From OPU3-GD-OMZ sp001901525 (GTDB taxonomy: Bacteria > Pseudomonadota > Gammaproteobacteria > Methylococcales > Methylomonadaceae), in assembly GCA_963981505.1 (NCBI GenBank), contig CAXCEI010000004.1, positions 6,019-70,018 on the forward strand: a stretch of 64,000 bases of DNA, in the 5' to 3' direction. The position numbers were made by a program, and so were the translations under genes. Shown piece by piece: positions 26,177-35,079 of this stretch (position 1 is the first letter of the stretch; the number at the start of each line of letters is the position of its first letter). The notes under the pieces were generated by a model, which made no database searches, had not been told where the DNA came from, and was given only the letters and a program-made list of their open reading frames with translations.

Positions 26177-27004
26177 TTAGCTATCAACAACAGCTATACG
26201 CATTGAAAGATCAATCGCCGAAATGTGTTTTGTTAATGCACCTACTGAAATAAAATCAACACCCGTCCGTGCGATGGTATAAAGGGTCTCCAACGTAACA
26301 TCACCCGACGCTTCCAATGGTATTCGACCCGCCACCCATGCTACTGCCTCACGCATCTCCTCAAGAGAGAAGTTATCCAGCATAATACGGTCTGGACGCG
26401 CTGCTACGGCTTCTCTCAATTCACCCTGATTTTCCACTTCCACTTCAACAACAACCGAACTAATTAACCGAGCCCTAGATACCGCAGCTGAAATCGATCC
26501 TGCCGCAATAATATGATTCTCTTTAATTAAGATTCCATCATACAAACCCACTCGATGATTCAAACAGCCCCCACACTTTACGGCATATTTTTGTGCTAAC
26601 CGAAGCCCTGGCAAGGTCTTACGCGTATCAAGAATCTGACAATTTGTCCCGACGACCGCACGGGAATATTGCCAAGATTCAGTAGCCACCGCAGATAATG
26701 TCTGCAATATATTAAGCGCCGTACGCTCCCCTGTTAGCAATCCGCGCGCAGCCCCTGAAAGGGTACACAATTGAATACCCGCATCAACCCATTCACCTTC
26801 CTCAACCAGCCATTCAATTTCAATATGCTTATCTAAAGACCTAAAAACTGCGTTAAACCACGCCTGCCCACAAACAATCATTTTTTGTCGAGTCATAACC
26901 GTTGCGCCAGCCTGAGACTTTTCTGGAATAATCAGTGCCGTTAAATCACCAGAACCTATATCTTCACGTAAGAACCTGTCAACTTGCTCTTCAATGCCCA
27001 CCAT
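26177..27004 (-). CDS. nadC: Nicotinate-nucleotide pyrophosphorylase (carboxylating) NadC
   Basis: NadC converts quinolinate and PRPP to nicotinate mononucleotide in NAD synthesis. The 275-residue protein has the N-terminal REDIGSGDLTALIIPE, ERTALNILQTLSAVAT, the PRPP/quinolinate-site motif DTRKTLPGLRLAQKYAVKCGG, NHRVGLYDGILIKENH, and the C-terminal VEVENQGELREAV and PDRIMLDNF. The upstream GAGGAAG is a good ribosome binding site. It is divergent from ampD, a common gammaproteobacterial pairing. Confidence 0.97.
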   Translation of the reverse strand: MVGIEEQVDRFLREDIGSGDLTALIIPEKSQAGATVMTRQKMIVCGQAWFNAVFRSLDKHIEIEWLVEEGEWVDAGIQLCTLSGAARGLLTGERTALNILQTLSAVATESWQYSRAVVGTNCQILDTRKTLPGLRLAQKYAVKCGGCLNHRVGLYDGILIKENHIIAAGSISAAVSRARLISSVVVEVEVENQGELREAVAARPDRIMLDNFSLEEMREAVAWVAGRIPLEASGDVTLETLYTIARTGVDFISVGALTKHISAIDLSMRIAVVDS

Positions 27005-27060
27005 TATCTATACTTCCTCATCAATAGAAAATTCTTCAGAAAAACGTTCACTACAGCAGC

Positions 27061-27090
27061 TTGACAGTTTACTGTCACTTTCTATCTAAT
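27061..27090 (+). promoter_or_regulatory. ampD promoter overlapping a TGACAG-CTGTCA inverted repeat
   Basis: A perfect -35 hexamer TTGACA at 27061 is followed after 16-18 bases by TATCTA or TCTAAT, giving a plausible sigma-70 promoter about 40 bases before the ampD ATG. A perfect six-base inverted repeat, TGACAG-TTTA-CTGTCA, occupies 27062-27077 across the -35 box, a typical place for a repressor site. The regulator is unknown. Confidence 0.55.
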
Positions 27091-27129
27091 AACGCACAGG
27101 TTACTAACCACTTTAACAAATTTAAAATC

Positions 27130-27678
27130 ATGAAAATAACCCAGCACTGGTTAAGTCAGGCAACCCACTGCCCTTCTCCTAATTTTGATGAACGCCCCGA
27201 TGAATCTGACATTTCACTCATTGTTATTCATTGCATCAGCCTGCCCGCTGGGCAATATAACAATAATAATATTGACCTTTTCTTCCAAAACAAATTACCA
27301 CCCCTAGCAGACCTGTCCTTTCAACAAATTGCAAAAATGAAAGTTTCCGCCCATCTCCTTATCCGAAGAAACGGAGACATAACACAATACGTTCCCTTCA
27401 ATATGCGCGCTTGGCACGCCGGAAAATCATTCTACCAGGGACGAAGCCAGTGCAATGATTTCTCAATTGGGATTGAACTGGAAGGTACCGACGACTCCCC
27501 TTACCAAGAAGCTCAATATGTGAAACTAGCACACATCATAAAACCTTTAATCGCTCATTATCCAAAGCTAACAACTAAACAAATAACCGGACACAGCACG
27601 ATTGCACCCGACAGAAAAAGCGACCCCGGTCATTACTTTAATTGGGAAAAAATAAACCACTTACTTAAAACACCTTAA
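27130..27678 (+). CDS. ampD: 1,6-anhydro-N-acetylmuramyl-L-alanine amidase AmpD
   Basis: AmpD is the cytoplasmic zinc amidase of peptidoglycan recycling. It strips the peptide from anhydromuropeptides and so keeps AmpR-type signalling low. The 182-residue product has the amidase_2 zinc ligands: the histidine in LIVIHCISLPAGQY, AWHAGKSFYQGR, and the histidine of TGHSTIAPDRKSDPGHYFNW, which also holds the D-P-G-x-x-F-x-W motif. The frame is open back to 27061, but the ATG at 27130 matches the family N-terminus (MKITQHWL). No ampR or ampG is in the window. Confidence 0.96.
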   Translation: MKITQHWLSQATHCPSPNFDERPDESDISLIVIHCISLPAGQYNNNNIDLFFQNKLPPLADLSFQQIAKMKVSAHLLIRRNGDITQYVPFNMRAWHAGKSFYQGRSQCNDFSIGIELEGTDDSPYQEAQYVKLAHIIKPLIAHYPKLTTKQITGHSTIAPDRKSDPGHYFNWEKINHLLKTP

Positions 27679-27691
27679 CCCACTAAATGGA

Positions 27692-28165
27692 CTACACCTC
27701 AACCTCTTTCGACAGAAACGAATCTAATACCATCAAAGCAACCCCTATTGTAATAGCACAGTCGGCAATATTAAAAACAGGCCAATGCCATGACTGGTAA
27801 TAAACGTCGATAAAATCAATCACATACCCCAATACAACACGGTCAATCAAATTCCCTATCGCGCCACCTAAAACCAAAGATAAAGACACCGCCAACAACC
27901 TCTCGTGTGGCTTTAACCTAATCAACCAAACAACCAAAACAAGACTAATAACAACAGCAAACAGAGCAAAAAACCACCGCTGCCATCCACCCGCCTGACT
28001 GAGAAAGCTAAATGCTGCCCCGGTATTATGCACATAGGTAAAATTAACAAACGGCATAACCGAAATCGTCTGGTATAGTTCCATCGTTGCAAGCACTGCG
28101 AATTTAGCGACTTGATCAAACACCACCATGACCACAGACAACCATAACCAACGCGCCATCGACAT
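27692..28165 (-). CDS. lspA: Prolipoprotein signal peptidase LspA
   Basis: LspA is the membrane aspartyl peptidase that removes lipoprotein signal peptides. From the ATG at 28165 it has 157 residues and four membrane segments. The catalytic motifs are VFDQVAKF near the N-terminus, VHNTGAAFSFL, the first catalytic aspartate in GGAIGNLIDRV, and the second in VFNIADCAITIGV. The open frame runs further upstream into ileS, but those residues do not fit the family. The chosen start falls seven bases after the ileS stop; GTG at 28171 and ATG at 28159 are alternatives. Confidence 0.94.
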   Translation of the reverse strand: MSMARWLWLSVVMVVFDQVAKFAVLATMELYQTISVMPFVNFTYVHNTGAAFSFLSQAGGWQRWFFALFAVVISLVLVVWLIRLKPHERLLAVSLSLVLGGAIGNLIDRVVLGYVIDFIDVYYQSWHWPVFNIADCAITIGVALMVLDSFLSKEVEV

Positions 28166-28172
28166 ACTCACT

Positions 28173-30995
28173 TTAGACAAACACGCGCGCTTCACCCTCA
28201 GCACAAACATTTTCAACACAACGACCACATAATTCAGGGTGAGTATCATCTCGCCCTATATCTTCTGAATGATGCCAACAGCGCACACATTTTTCATGTG
28301 ACGATACGACCAATTTGAGTTTTACCCCTGGGATTTCTGTGTTGATCACATCCTCAACGCATTCTGTTATATTTCTAACTCTCGCAGCCGAGGTAATAAA
28401 AACAAAACGCAACTCAGAGCCCAGCCGTTGTAATAATTCTTCTATTTCATTCGAACAAAACAGTTCTACTTCAGCGTTTAATGAAGCGCCAATATCACCG
28501 GACCGCCTTAGCGCCTCAAGTTCTTTACTAACCGCTTCACGAATAGCAATAATTTGCCCCCAGTCATGCCGACTAAACAGATCACCCTCCGTTAATTGAA
28601 ATAAGCCATCATACCAAGTCTCTAGAAAAACGCTGTCTGATCGCTCCCCAGGCAAATACGACCAAATCTCGTCTGCGGTATAACAAGTAATAGGTGCCAA
28701 CCATCGCGTCAACGCCTCAGCAACATGATACATTGCCGTCTGTCCAGATCGTCGTGCCAAGCTACCTTCTTTAACGGTATATTGTCTATCCTTAATAATA
28801 TCCAAATAAAAACCGCCTAAATCAATTGCACAAAAATGATGCACCTTCTGGTAAACCTGCAAAAACTCATAGTCGTCATAAGCGGCTATCACTTGCTGTT
28901 GCAATTCATAAGTACGATCAACGACCCATTTGTCCAAATACAATAAGTCACCGGGCGCAACACAATCAGAGACAGGGTCAAAATCATCTAAATTGGACAA
29001 TAAAAAACGCGCCGTATTACGTAATCTGCGATACACATCTGAAGTACGCTTAAGAATCTCATCAGAAACTGACATTTCTCCTCGGTAATCAGTTGCAGCA
29101 ACCCATAACCTCAAAACATCGGCACCTAAGGTTTTCATAATTGTTTGCGGCGCAACCACATTACCTTTTGATTTAGACATCTTTCGGCCTTCAGCATCAA
29201 CAACAAAACCATGCGTTAATACCGCCTTATAAGGTGCTTCACCGTTCATCGCAATAGCCGTTAACAAAGACGACTGAAACCACCCACGATGCTGATCCGA
29301 CCCCTCTAAATATAAGTCTGCAGGGAAATGTAAATTAGCTCTTTCCTGAAGCACACTCGCATGCGTCACACCCGAATCAAACCAAACATCCAAGGTATCC
29401 GACATTTTTTCATAATGCTCTGCATCGGCACCGAGTAACTCTTTCGCATCAAGATCGAACCACGCCTCGATTCCTTTTGCTTCAATGCGTTTAGCAATTT
29501 CTTCAATCAACATCTCCGTTTCAGGATGCAACTCACGGGTGACCTTATGAACAAATAAAGCAACGGGCACACCCCAATTCCGTTGCCTTGAAATACACCA
29601 GTCAGGTCGACCTTCAACCATACCTTGAATTCTGACCTTGCCCCATTCAGGAATCCACTGAACATCGTCAATCGCAACCAACGCCATCTTACGAAGATCC
29701 GCCTGATCCATCGCAATAAACCATTGCGGCGTAGCTCTAAAAATAATGGGCGTTTTATGACGCCAGCAGTGTGGGTAACTATGTTCAAGCGTGGTCTCAT
29801 ACGCCAATTTACCGTTCTCTTTAAGTACCGTTAAAACATGAGCATTCGCTTTAAAAACGTGCTCACCGGCAAAATATTCTGTTCCGGGCAAAAAGACCCC
29901 ATTATCTCCCACGGGGTTATCTACCGGTAAATCATACTTAAGACCCACCAAATAATCATCTTGTCCATGACCCGGCGCTGTATGCACCGCTCCGGTGCCA
30001 GCTTCTGTCGTCACATGATCCCCTAAAATAACCGGCACCTGACGATCATAAAAAGGATGCTGTAAAAATAACTTTTCAAAAACCTGACCCATGCAAACCG
30101 TCACTACCGTATATTGCTCAATTCCATACCTTGCAATAACTTCTTCTAATAGCGCCTGTGCCACGACTAAACGTTCCGAACGTCCTGCTAGAACACACTG
30201 AATAACCGCATATTCCAAGTCAGGGTGAAGCGCAACCGCTTGGTTTGCAGGCAGTGTCCACGGTGTTGTTGTCCAAATTACAAAAGAAACAGGACCCTCA
30301 CCCTGATTCTCTACCGGTTCACATCTATCCCAAAAACTGCGCTCATCGACAACCTGAAATTTGACATCAATCGCCGGCGACTGCTTATCTTCATATTCCA
30401 CCTCAGCCTCCGCTAAAGCGGAGCCACAATCGGTACACCAATGCACAGGCTTGGCGCCCTGGTGTAAATGTCCTCGACTGGCAATGTTACCTAAGGCTCG
30501 AACAATATTCGCCTCAACGTTATAATCCATCGTTAAATACGGCGTTTCCCACTCACCAAAAACTCCTAAACGAATGAATTCATCTCGCTGCATAGTAACT
30601 TGCTTACCCGCATAATCTCGGCACAATTCACGAAATTTTGCCGCACTAATTTTATCGCCCGCTTTCCCCGATTTTTTCTCAACCATTAACTCAATAGGCA
30701 AGCCATGACAATCCCAACCAGGAATATAATGCGCATCAAAACCACTGAGTGTCTTTGACTTCACAATCATGTCCTTCAATACCTTATTAACCGCATGGCC
30801 TATATGAATAGCTCCATTTGCATAGGGAGGACCATCATGCAAAATAAACTTTTCCCGTCCATCATATGCCGTTCTTATCGCCTGATATAAAGACGACTTT
30901 TGCCAATGACTTAAACGCTCCGGTTCTCTTTGCGCCAAATTAGCCTTCATTGGGAAAGCTGTTTTAGGTAAATTCAGTGTCTTTTTATATTCCAT
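28173..30995 (-). CDS. ileS: Isoleucyl-tRNA synthetase
   Basis: IleS charges tRNA-Ile and edits mischarged valine. The 940-residue class I synthetase has the HIGH motif in DGPPYANGAIHIGHAVNK, the tryptophan-rich editing-domain segment VIWTTTPWTLPANQAVAL, and the KMSKS motif in EGRKMSKSKGNVV. The C-terminal zinc site is CVRCW with CGRC, typical of bacterial type I IleS, the mupirocin-sensitive group. It lies 13 bases after ribF and is followed by lspA, as in most gammaproteobacteria. Confidence 0.98.
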   Translation of the reverse strand: MEYKKTLNLPKTAFPMKANLAQREPERLSHWQKSSLYQAIRTAYDGREKFILHDGPPYANGAIHIGHAVNKVLKDMIVKSKTLSGFDAHYIPGWDCHGLPIELMVEKKSGKAGDKISAAKFRELCRDYAGKQVTMQRDEFIRLGVFGEWETPYLTMDYNVEANIVRALGNIASRGHLHQGAKPVHWCTDCGSALAEAEVEYEDKQSPAIDVKFQVVDERSFWDRCEPVENQGEGPVSFVIWTTTPWTLPANQAVALHPDLEYAVIQCVLAGRSERLVVAQALLEEVIARYGIEQYTVVTVCMGQVFEKLFLQHPFYDRQVPVILGDHVTTEAGTGAVHTAPGHGQDDYLVGLKYDLPVDNPVGDNGVFLPGTEYFAGEHVFKANAHVLTVLKENGKLAYETTLEHSYPHCWRHKTPIIFRATPQWFIAMDQADLRKMALVAIDDVQWIPEWGKVRIQGMVEGRPDWCISRQRNWGVPVALFVHKVTRELHPETEMLIEEIAKRIEAKGIEAWFDLDAKELLGADAEHYEKMSDTLDVWFDSGVTHASVLQERANLHFPADLYLEGSDQHRGWFQSSLLTAIAMNGEAPYKAVLTHGFVVDAEGRKMSKSKGNVVAPQTIMKTLGADVLRLWVAATDYRGEMSVSDEILKRTSDVYRRLRNTARFLLSNLDDFDPVSDCVAPGDLLYLDKWVVDRTYELQQQVIAAYDDYEFLQVYQKVHHFCAIDLGGFYLDIIKDRQYTVKEGSLARRSGQTAMYHVAEALTRWLAPITCYTADEIWSYLPGERSDSVFLETWYDGLFQLTEGDLFSRHDWGQIIAIREAVSKELEALRRSGDIGASLNAEVELFCSNEIEELLQRLGSELRFVFITSAARVRNITECVEDVINTEIPGVKLKLVVSSHEKCVRCWHHSEDIGRDDTHPELCGRCVENVCAEGEARVFV

Positions 30996-31008
30996 GATCC
31001 TATTGTCT

Positions 31009-31935
31009 TTAATAGTCTAAGCTAGCTTTCGCAACACTTACATCTTCTCTTATCTGAAGTTTAAGTTCTTCAAGAGACTGAAAGTGTTTTTCATCTCTAA
31101 TCTTCTTTTTAAAATGTACTTCCACATAACGCCCGTATATATCCTCATCGAAATCAAACAGATGAACTTCCAACAATAGCCCTCTGCCACTGACGGTTGG
31201 TCTACTACCCACATTAGCAACACCACAGAACGCTTGCCCATGCAACCCTGTTAAGGTAATAGCGAAAACACCAAAAAGCGGAGGAATTTTCCTAAACATC
31301 TCAATATTAGCCGTTGGAAACCCTAAGGTACGCCCTCGCTTGTCTCCGTGAACCACACGCCCACAAACAGAAAAAGAACGCCCCAAAAACAATGCCGCAC
31401 TATCAAGGTCTTCTTTTGCCAAAGCATCACGGATTAACGTGCTACTCACTCTTTTACCCTTTATTAAGAACGGCTGAGTGTCACAAACATCAAAACCCAT
31501 TTCCTGACCGCACGCTTTCAATAATGAAAAAGTCCCGCGCCTTGCTTTACCAAAATGAAAATCATCGCCTACGACCAAATATTTAACATTCAACCGATTA
31601 CATAGCACTTCTTGAATAAAACACTCAGGCTCCCAGTCAGCTAAAATACGGCTAAAACGAAGAACGTATACTTCATCGACAGGCAACCGCTTTAACTGCA
31701 GTATCTTCTCACGTAATCGGGTTATTCGTGCCGGCCCATTATCACCTTGAAAATACTCCAATGGCTGCGGCTCAAATAACATAATAACGACCGGTAAGCC
31801 TAACTTTACACCCTCTTGGGCTAATCCACTAATCACAGCCTGATGGCCTAAATGCACGCCATCAAAATTTCCAATCGTCAACACACAGCCCTCAGGAAAT
31901 GTTCTTGAGTGACTTAACCCCCGAATTAATCGCAT
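31009..31935 (-). CDS. ribF: Bifunctional riboflavin kinase/FAD synthetase RibF
   Basis: RibF phosphorylates riboflavin to FMN and adenylates FMN to FAD. The 308-residue protein has an N-terminal nucleotidyltransferase domain (LTIGNFDGVHLGHQAVI at residues 21-37, VGDDFHFGKARRG and STLIRDAL) and a C-terminal riboflavin kinase domain (GRVVHGDKRGRTLGFPTANI and EVHLFDFDEDIYGR). The length is typical. It sits between murJ and ileS, the standard order. Confidence 0.97.
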   Translation of the reverse strand: MRLIRGLSHSRTFPEGCVLTIGNFDGVHLGHQAVISGLAQEGVKLGLPVVIMLFEPQPLEYFQGDNGPARITRLREKILQLKRLPVDEVYVLRFSRILADWEPECFIQEVLCNRLNVKYLVVGDDFHFGKARRGTFSLLKACGQEMGFDVCDTQPFLIKGKRVSSTLIRDALAKEDLDSAALFLGRSFSVCGRVVHGDKRGRTLGFPTANIEMFRKIPPLFGVFAITLTGLHGQAFCGVANVGSRPTVSGRGLLLEVHLFDFDEDIYGRYVEVHFKKKIRDEKHFQSLEELKLQIREDVSVAKASLDY

Positions 31936-32000
31936 AAATTATTTTTTTTTATAACTCTTAATTTTAACATTTTTTAACAGCGCCTCATAGTCTGCTACCT

Positions 32001-33539
32001 TTAAACACGACCACCCAAGTGCCGAAATCGTAATCCAAACAGCAATAAGGTCAACAAATAAACCAAGAAACCAAGCGCTATCCACTGCACTAGCTCCAAA
32101 ATACGCGACCCCATCTGCCCATCCGACCCAACGGCACCATCAACGAAATAAAACAGTACACACCCCATTGCTATATTGGCAATGACCACCCTCGCTATAA
32201 ATAAACCCCAACCCTTCCTTGGATGAAAAATTTTATGCTGCAATAATGTTCCCAGTAACAAACCCGCATTTAAAAAGGCACTGAGTGATGTTGCTAAAGC
32301 CAAGCCAGCATGCGCCAGAGGGAAAACCAAACAAATATTAAGCACCATATTAAAACTCACCGCATAAAGACCAAACCTGACCGGTGTTTTCATATCTTGT
32401 CTTGCCGTAAATCCCGGAACCAAAATCTTAACCAAAACAAAGCCTAACAACCCTAACGCATAAGCAAACAAACTTCTTCCTGCCATGACAACATCATAAT
32501 CACTAAAACTTTCATATTGAAACAGCGCTGACAACATAGGCTCAGCTAAAATAGCCAATCCTACCGACGCAGGGATACCGATAATCATGACCCAACGAAG
32601 CCCCCAATCCAGCGCATCAGAAAATGACGCTTCATCATTCGCTGCATAATTTTTAGACAGCCTAGGTAAAATCACGGTCGCCAACGCTATTCCAAAAACA
32701 CCTAATGGAAATTCAACAAGCCGGTCCGAATAATAAAGCCAAGAAATACTTCCCGCCGCTAAAAACGATGCAATTAAGGTATCTAACAATAAATTAATTT
32801 GCGTTACTGAGGCGCCAAATAATGCCGGCACCATTAAAGACATAATTTTCTTTACACCGGGATCTTTAAAACCAAAGCGCAAGCGCGGCAACAGACCTAA
32901 GCGCATTAATGCCGGAAATTGAAATAACAATTGAACGATACCGGCTGCAAAAACACCCCAAGCAAGCGCCATAACCGGCTCATTCATAAGTGGGGCCAAC
33001 CAGATGGCGGCTCCAATTAAACACAGATTCAAAAAGACCGGTGTAAACGCTGGCACAACAAATTTTCCAAACGTATTTAAAATCCCGCCTGCAAAAGCAA
33101 CCGATGAAATAAAAAATAAATAAGGGAAAGTCAATCGCAACAAATCTACAGCCAATTCATATTGACCGCTCTTTTCCCACAAAAAACCAGGGGCAAAAAT
33201 AAGAATAATAATCGGCGCAGCGGCGACCCCTATAACCGTTAGCACAATCAAAACTAACGCTAAAGCCCCCCCTGTTCGGTCCACAAATTGTTTTAATGCC
33301 TGTTTACCATGTTGTTCCTTATATTCAGCCAGCACTGGAACAAATGCCTGAGAGAACGCGCCCTCAGCAAAGAGACGCCTTAAGAAGTTTGGTATCTTAA
33401 AGGCCACAAAAAATACATCTGTGGCCGCATCAGCACCAAACAGGCGCGCTAGCAACATGTCACGGATAAACCCCATAATACGGGACAGCATCGTCATAAA
33501 GCTCACAACTGCCGTTGATTTTAATAATTGTTTACTCAA
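32001..33539 (-). CDS. murJ: Lipid II flippase MurJ
   Basis: MurJ flips lipid II across the cytoplasmic membrane. The 512-residue MOP-superfamily protein has about fourteen membrane segments. Its N-terminal motif is SFMTMLSRIMGFIRDMLLARLFG, split around residues 13-35; RRLFAEGAFSQAFVPVLAEY and PFYLFFIS-like helices follow. The family start aligns with a TTG at 33539; the first ATG would lose 15 residues of helix 1. No clear ribosome binding site precedes the TTG. The gene is divergent from rpsT. Confidence 0.94.
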   Translation of the reverse strand: MSKQLLKSTAVVSFMTMLSRIMGFIRDMLLARLFGADAATDVFFVAFKIPNFLRRLFAEGAFSQAFVPVLAEYKEQHGKQALKQFVDRTGGALALVLIVLTVIGVAAAPIIILIFAPGFLWEKSGQYELAVDLLRLTFPYLFFISSVAFAGGILNTFGKFVVPAFTPVFLNLCLIGAAIWLAPLMNEPVMALAWGVFAAGIVQLLFQFPALMRLGLLPRLRFGFKDPGVKKIMSLMVPALFGASVTQINLLLDTLIASFLAAGSISWLYYSDRLVEFPLGVFGIALATVILPRLSKNYAANDEASFSDALDWGLRWVMIIGIPASVGLAILAEPMLSALFQYESFSDYDVVMAGRSLFAYALGLLGFVLVKILVPGFTARQDMKTPVRFGLYAVSFNMVLNICLVFPLAHAGLALATSLSAFLNAGLLLGTLLQHKIFHPRKGWGLFIARVVIANIAMGCVLFYFVDGAVGSDGQMGSRILELVQWIALGFLVYLLTLLLFGLRFRHLGGRV

Positions 33540-33574
33540 AACAGGTGTTTTCTACAAAAGGATTAAATCAAAGT

Positions 33575-33603
33575 TTGACAATAATAGCATTAATTAAGAT
33601 AAT
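33575..33603 (+). promoter_or_regulatory. Sigma-70 promoter of rpsT
   Basis: A perfect TTGACA (33575-33580) and GATAAT (33598-33603) are exactly 17 bases apart on the plus strand, a near-consensus strong promoter. Transcription should start near 33610, leaving a leader of about 30 bases before the rpsT ATG. Confidence 0.88.
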
Positions 33604-33638
33604 AACTGATTGATTGCAACTACCTTAAAGAATAAATC

Positions 33639-33911
33639 ATGGCAAACTCACCACAAGCTAAGAAAAGAGCGCGTCAAGCGGAAAAGCACCGTGCATTGAA
33701 TGCGTCTCAACGCAGCAACTTAAGAACCTATATCAAGGCTGTTATCGCTGCTATTAACAACGGCGACCTTGAAGCCTCAAAACAGGCATACCAAAAAGTT
33801 GTTCCAGTTATTGATTCAGCTGTAAGCAAAGGCTTAATCCATAAAAATAAAGCCGCTCGCGGCAAAAGCAGACTTAACGCTAAGGTCCGCACATTAGCAG
33901 TAGCTGGATAA
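33639..33911 (+). CDS. rpsT: 30S ribosomal protein S20
   Basis: S20 is a three-helix primary 16S rRNA-binding protein. The 90-residue product starts MANSPQAKKRARQAEKHR and contains RSNLRTYIKAVIAAI and the family end KGLIHKNKAARGKSRLNAKV. It starts with ATG, whereas E. coli rpsT starts with UUG. It is a single-gene unit with its own strong promoter, divergent from murJ and convergent with proB. Confidence 0.98.
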   Translation: MANSPQAKKRARQAEKHRALNASQRSNLRTYIKAVIAAINNGDLEASKQAYQKVVPVIDSAVSKGLIHKNKAARGKSRLNAKVRTLAVAG

Positions 33912-33913
33912 GA

Positions 33914-33955
33914 AGATTACACAAGGCTAGGCGATCACGCCTACCCTTGTAATCT
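33914..33955. terminator. Long imperfect hairpin between convergent rpsT and proB
   Basis: The arms AGATTACA.AGG.TAGGCG and CGCCTA.CCTTGTAATCT form a stem of about 17 pairs with a four-base loop (ATCA), one mismatch and a two-base bulge. It fills nearly all the space between the rpsT and proB stop codons. It probably acts as a bidirectional terminator or 3' stabiliser. It lacks a clear T run on either strand, so intrinsic termination is not certain. Confidence 0.6.
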
Positions 33956-33957
33956 CC

Positions 33958-35079
33958 CTACAACAACACCAAGTTATCGCGGTGTATCACCTCAGCGTCA
34001 TCACTATACCCCAGCAAACGCTCAAACTCGTCACTTGAACAACCCTTAATTAACTGCACATCATTCGCAGCATAATTAACCAACCCTCGAGCAACTTCAT
34101 TCCCCGCAAAATCAACACAAGAAACCAGATCCCCCCGTTTAAATACGCCATCAACGGCCGTTATCCCAACCGCTAAAAGACTCTTCCCTGACTCCTTTAA
34201 AACCCGAACCGCGCCGTCATCCAGAGAAAGACAGCCTTTAACCTGAAGATGCCCAGCCAACCATTGTTTTCTTGCGGCAAAACGAGCAATGTCCGGCTTT
34301 AAAAATGTTCCGATATTCTCACCCGCCACCAACCTTAAAATAATCTCCTCATCGTAACCTGAGGCAATCATCGTTCCCGCACCTGAACGCGCCGCTAGTT
34401 TCGCTGCAGAAATCTTAGTTGCCATACCACCGCGCCCTAACCCACTTCGACTCCCACCGGCCATTGCATCTAGCGCTGACTCATCAACACCTATCACGTC
34501 AATCAACCGAGCCTCTTTATTAACACTCGGATCACTGTCAAACAAACCCAATTGGTCAGTCAGGATAATCAACAAATCCGCCTCAACAAGATTAGCCAAT
34601 AAAGCCGCTAAAGTATCATTGTCACCAAAACGTATTTCCTCGGTAGCAACCGCATCATTTTCATTAATAATCGGCACAACGCCATAACCCAATAAGGTTA
34701 ATAAGGTACTCCGAGCATTTAAATACCGCTGACGATCCGACAGATCATCATGGGTTAATAACACTTGGGCTGTATGCAAACAATGCTTTTGAAAGCTATT
34801 CTCATAAGCCTGAACTAAACCCATTTGACCCACAGAAGCCGCGGCCTGCAGTTCATGCAAGGAATGCGGCCGCTCTATTAAATTAAGACGACAAATGCCT
34901 TCAGCAACTGAACCCGACGAAACCAATAAGACATCCAGGCCACGCCGACGCAACTCTGCAATCTGCGCCACCCAATCAGCCATAGCAGATACATCAAGAC
35001 CTTCACCCCCATTGGTGAGCAAAGAACTGCCAATTTTTATAACAATTCGCCGTGATTGAAGAAAGTCAGGCCTCGTCAC
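33958..35079 (-). CDS. proB: Glutamate 5-kinase ProB
   Basis: ProB phosphorylates glutamate in the first step of proline synthesis. The 373-residue protein has an amino-acid-kinase domain (RIVIKIGSSLLTNGG, VLLVSSGSVAEGICRL, PIINENDAVATEEIRFGDNDTL, GRGGMATKISAAKLA) and a C-terminal PUA domain from about residue 280 (AVRVLKESGKSLLAVGI). The start is GTG, overlapping the end of obgE by 14 bases. The final proline enzyme gene, proC, is also in this window at 47300, but in another operon. Confidence 0.96.
   Translation of the reverse strand: MTRPDFLQSRRIVIKIGSSLLTNGGEGLDVSAMADWVAQIAELRRRGLDVLLVSSGSVAEGICRLNLIERPHSLHELQAAASVGQMGLVQAYENSFQKHCLHTAQVLLTHDDLSDRQRYLNARSTLLTLLGYGVVPIINENDAVATEEIRFGDNDTLAALLANLVEADLLIILTDQLGLFDSDPSVNKEARLIDVIGVDESALDAMAGGSRSGLGRGGMATKISAAKLAARSGAGTMIASGYDEEIILRLVAGENIGTFLKPDIARFAARKQWLAGHLQVKGCLSLDDGAVRVLKESGKSLLAVGITAVDGVFKRGDLVSCVDFAGNEVARGLVNYAANDVQLIKGCSSDEFERLLGYSDDAEVIHRDNLVLL

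Noticed and set aside
28166..28249. N-terminal extension of LspA into ileS
   Set aside because: The extension overlaps the conserved ileS zinc-binding end, and family members start near the ATG at 28165.
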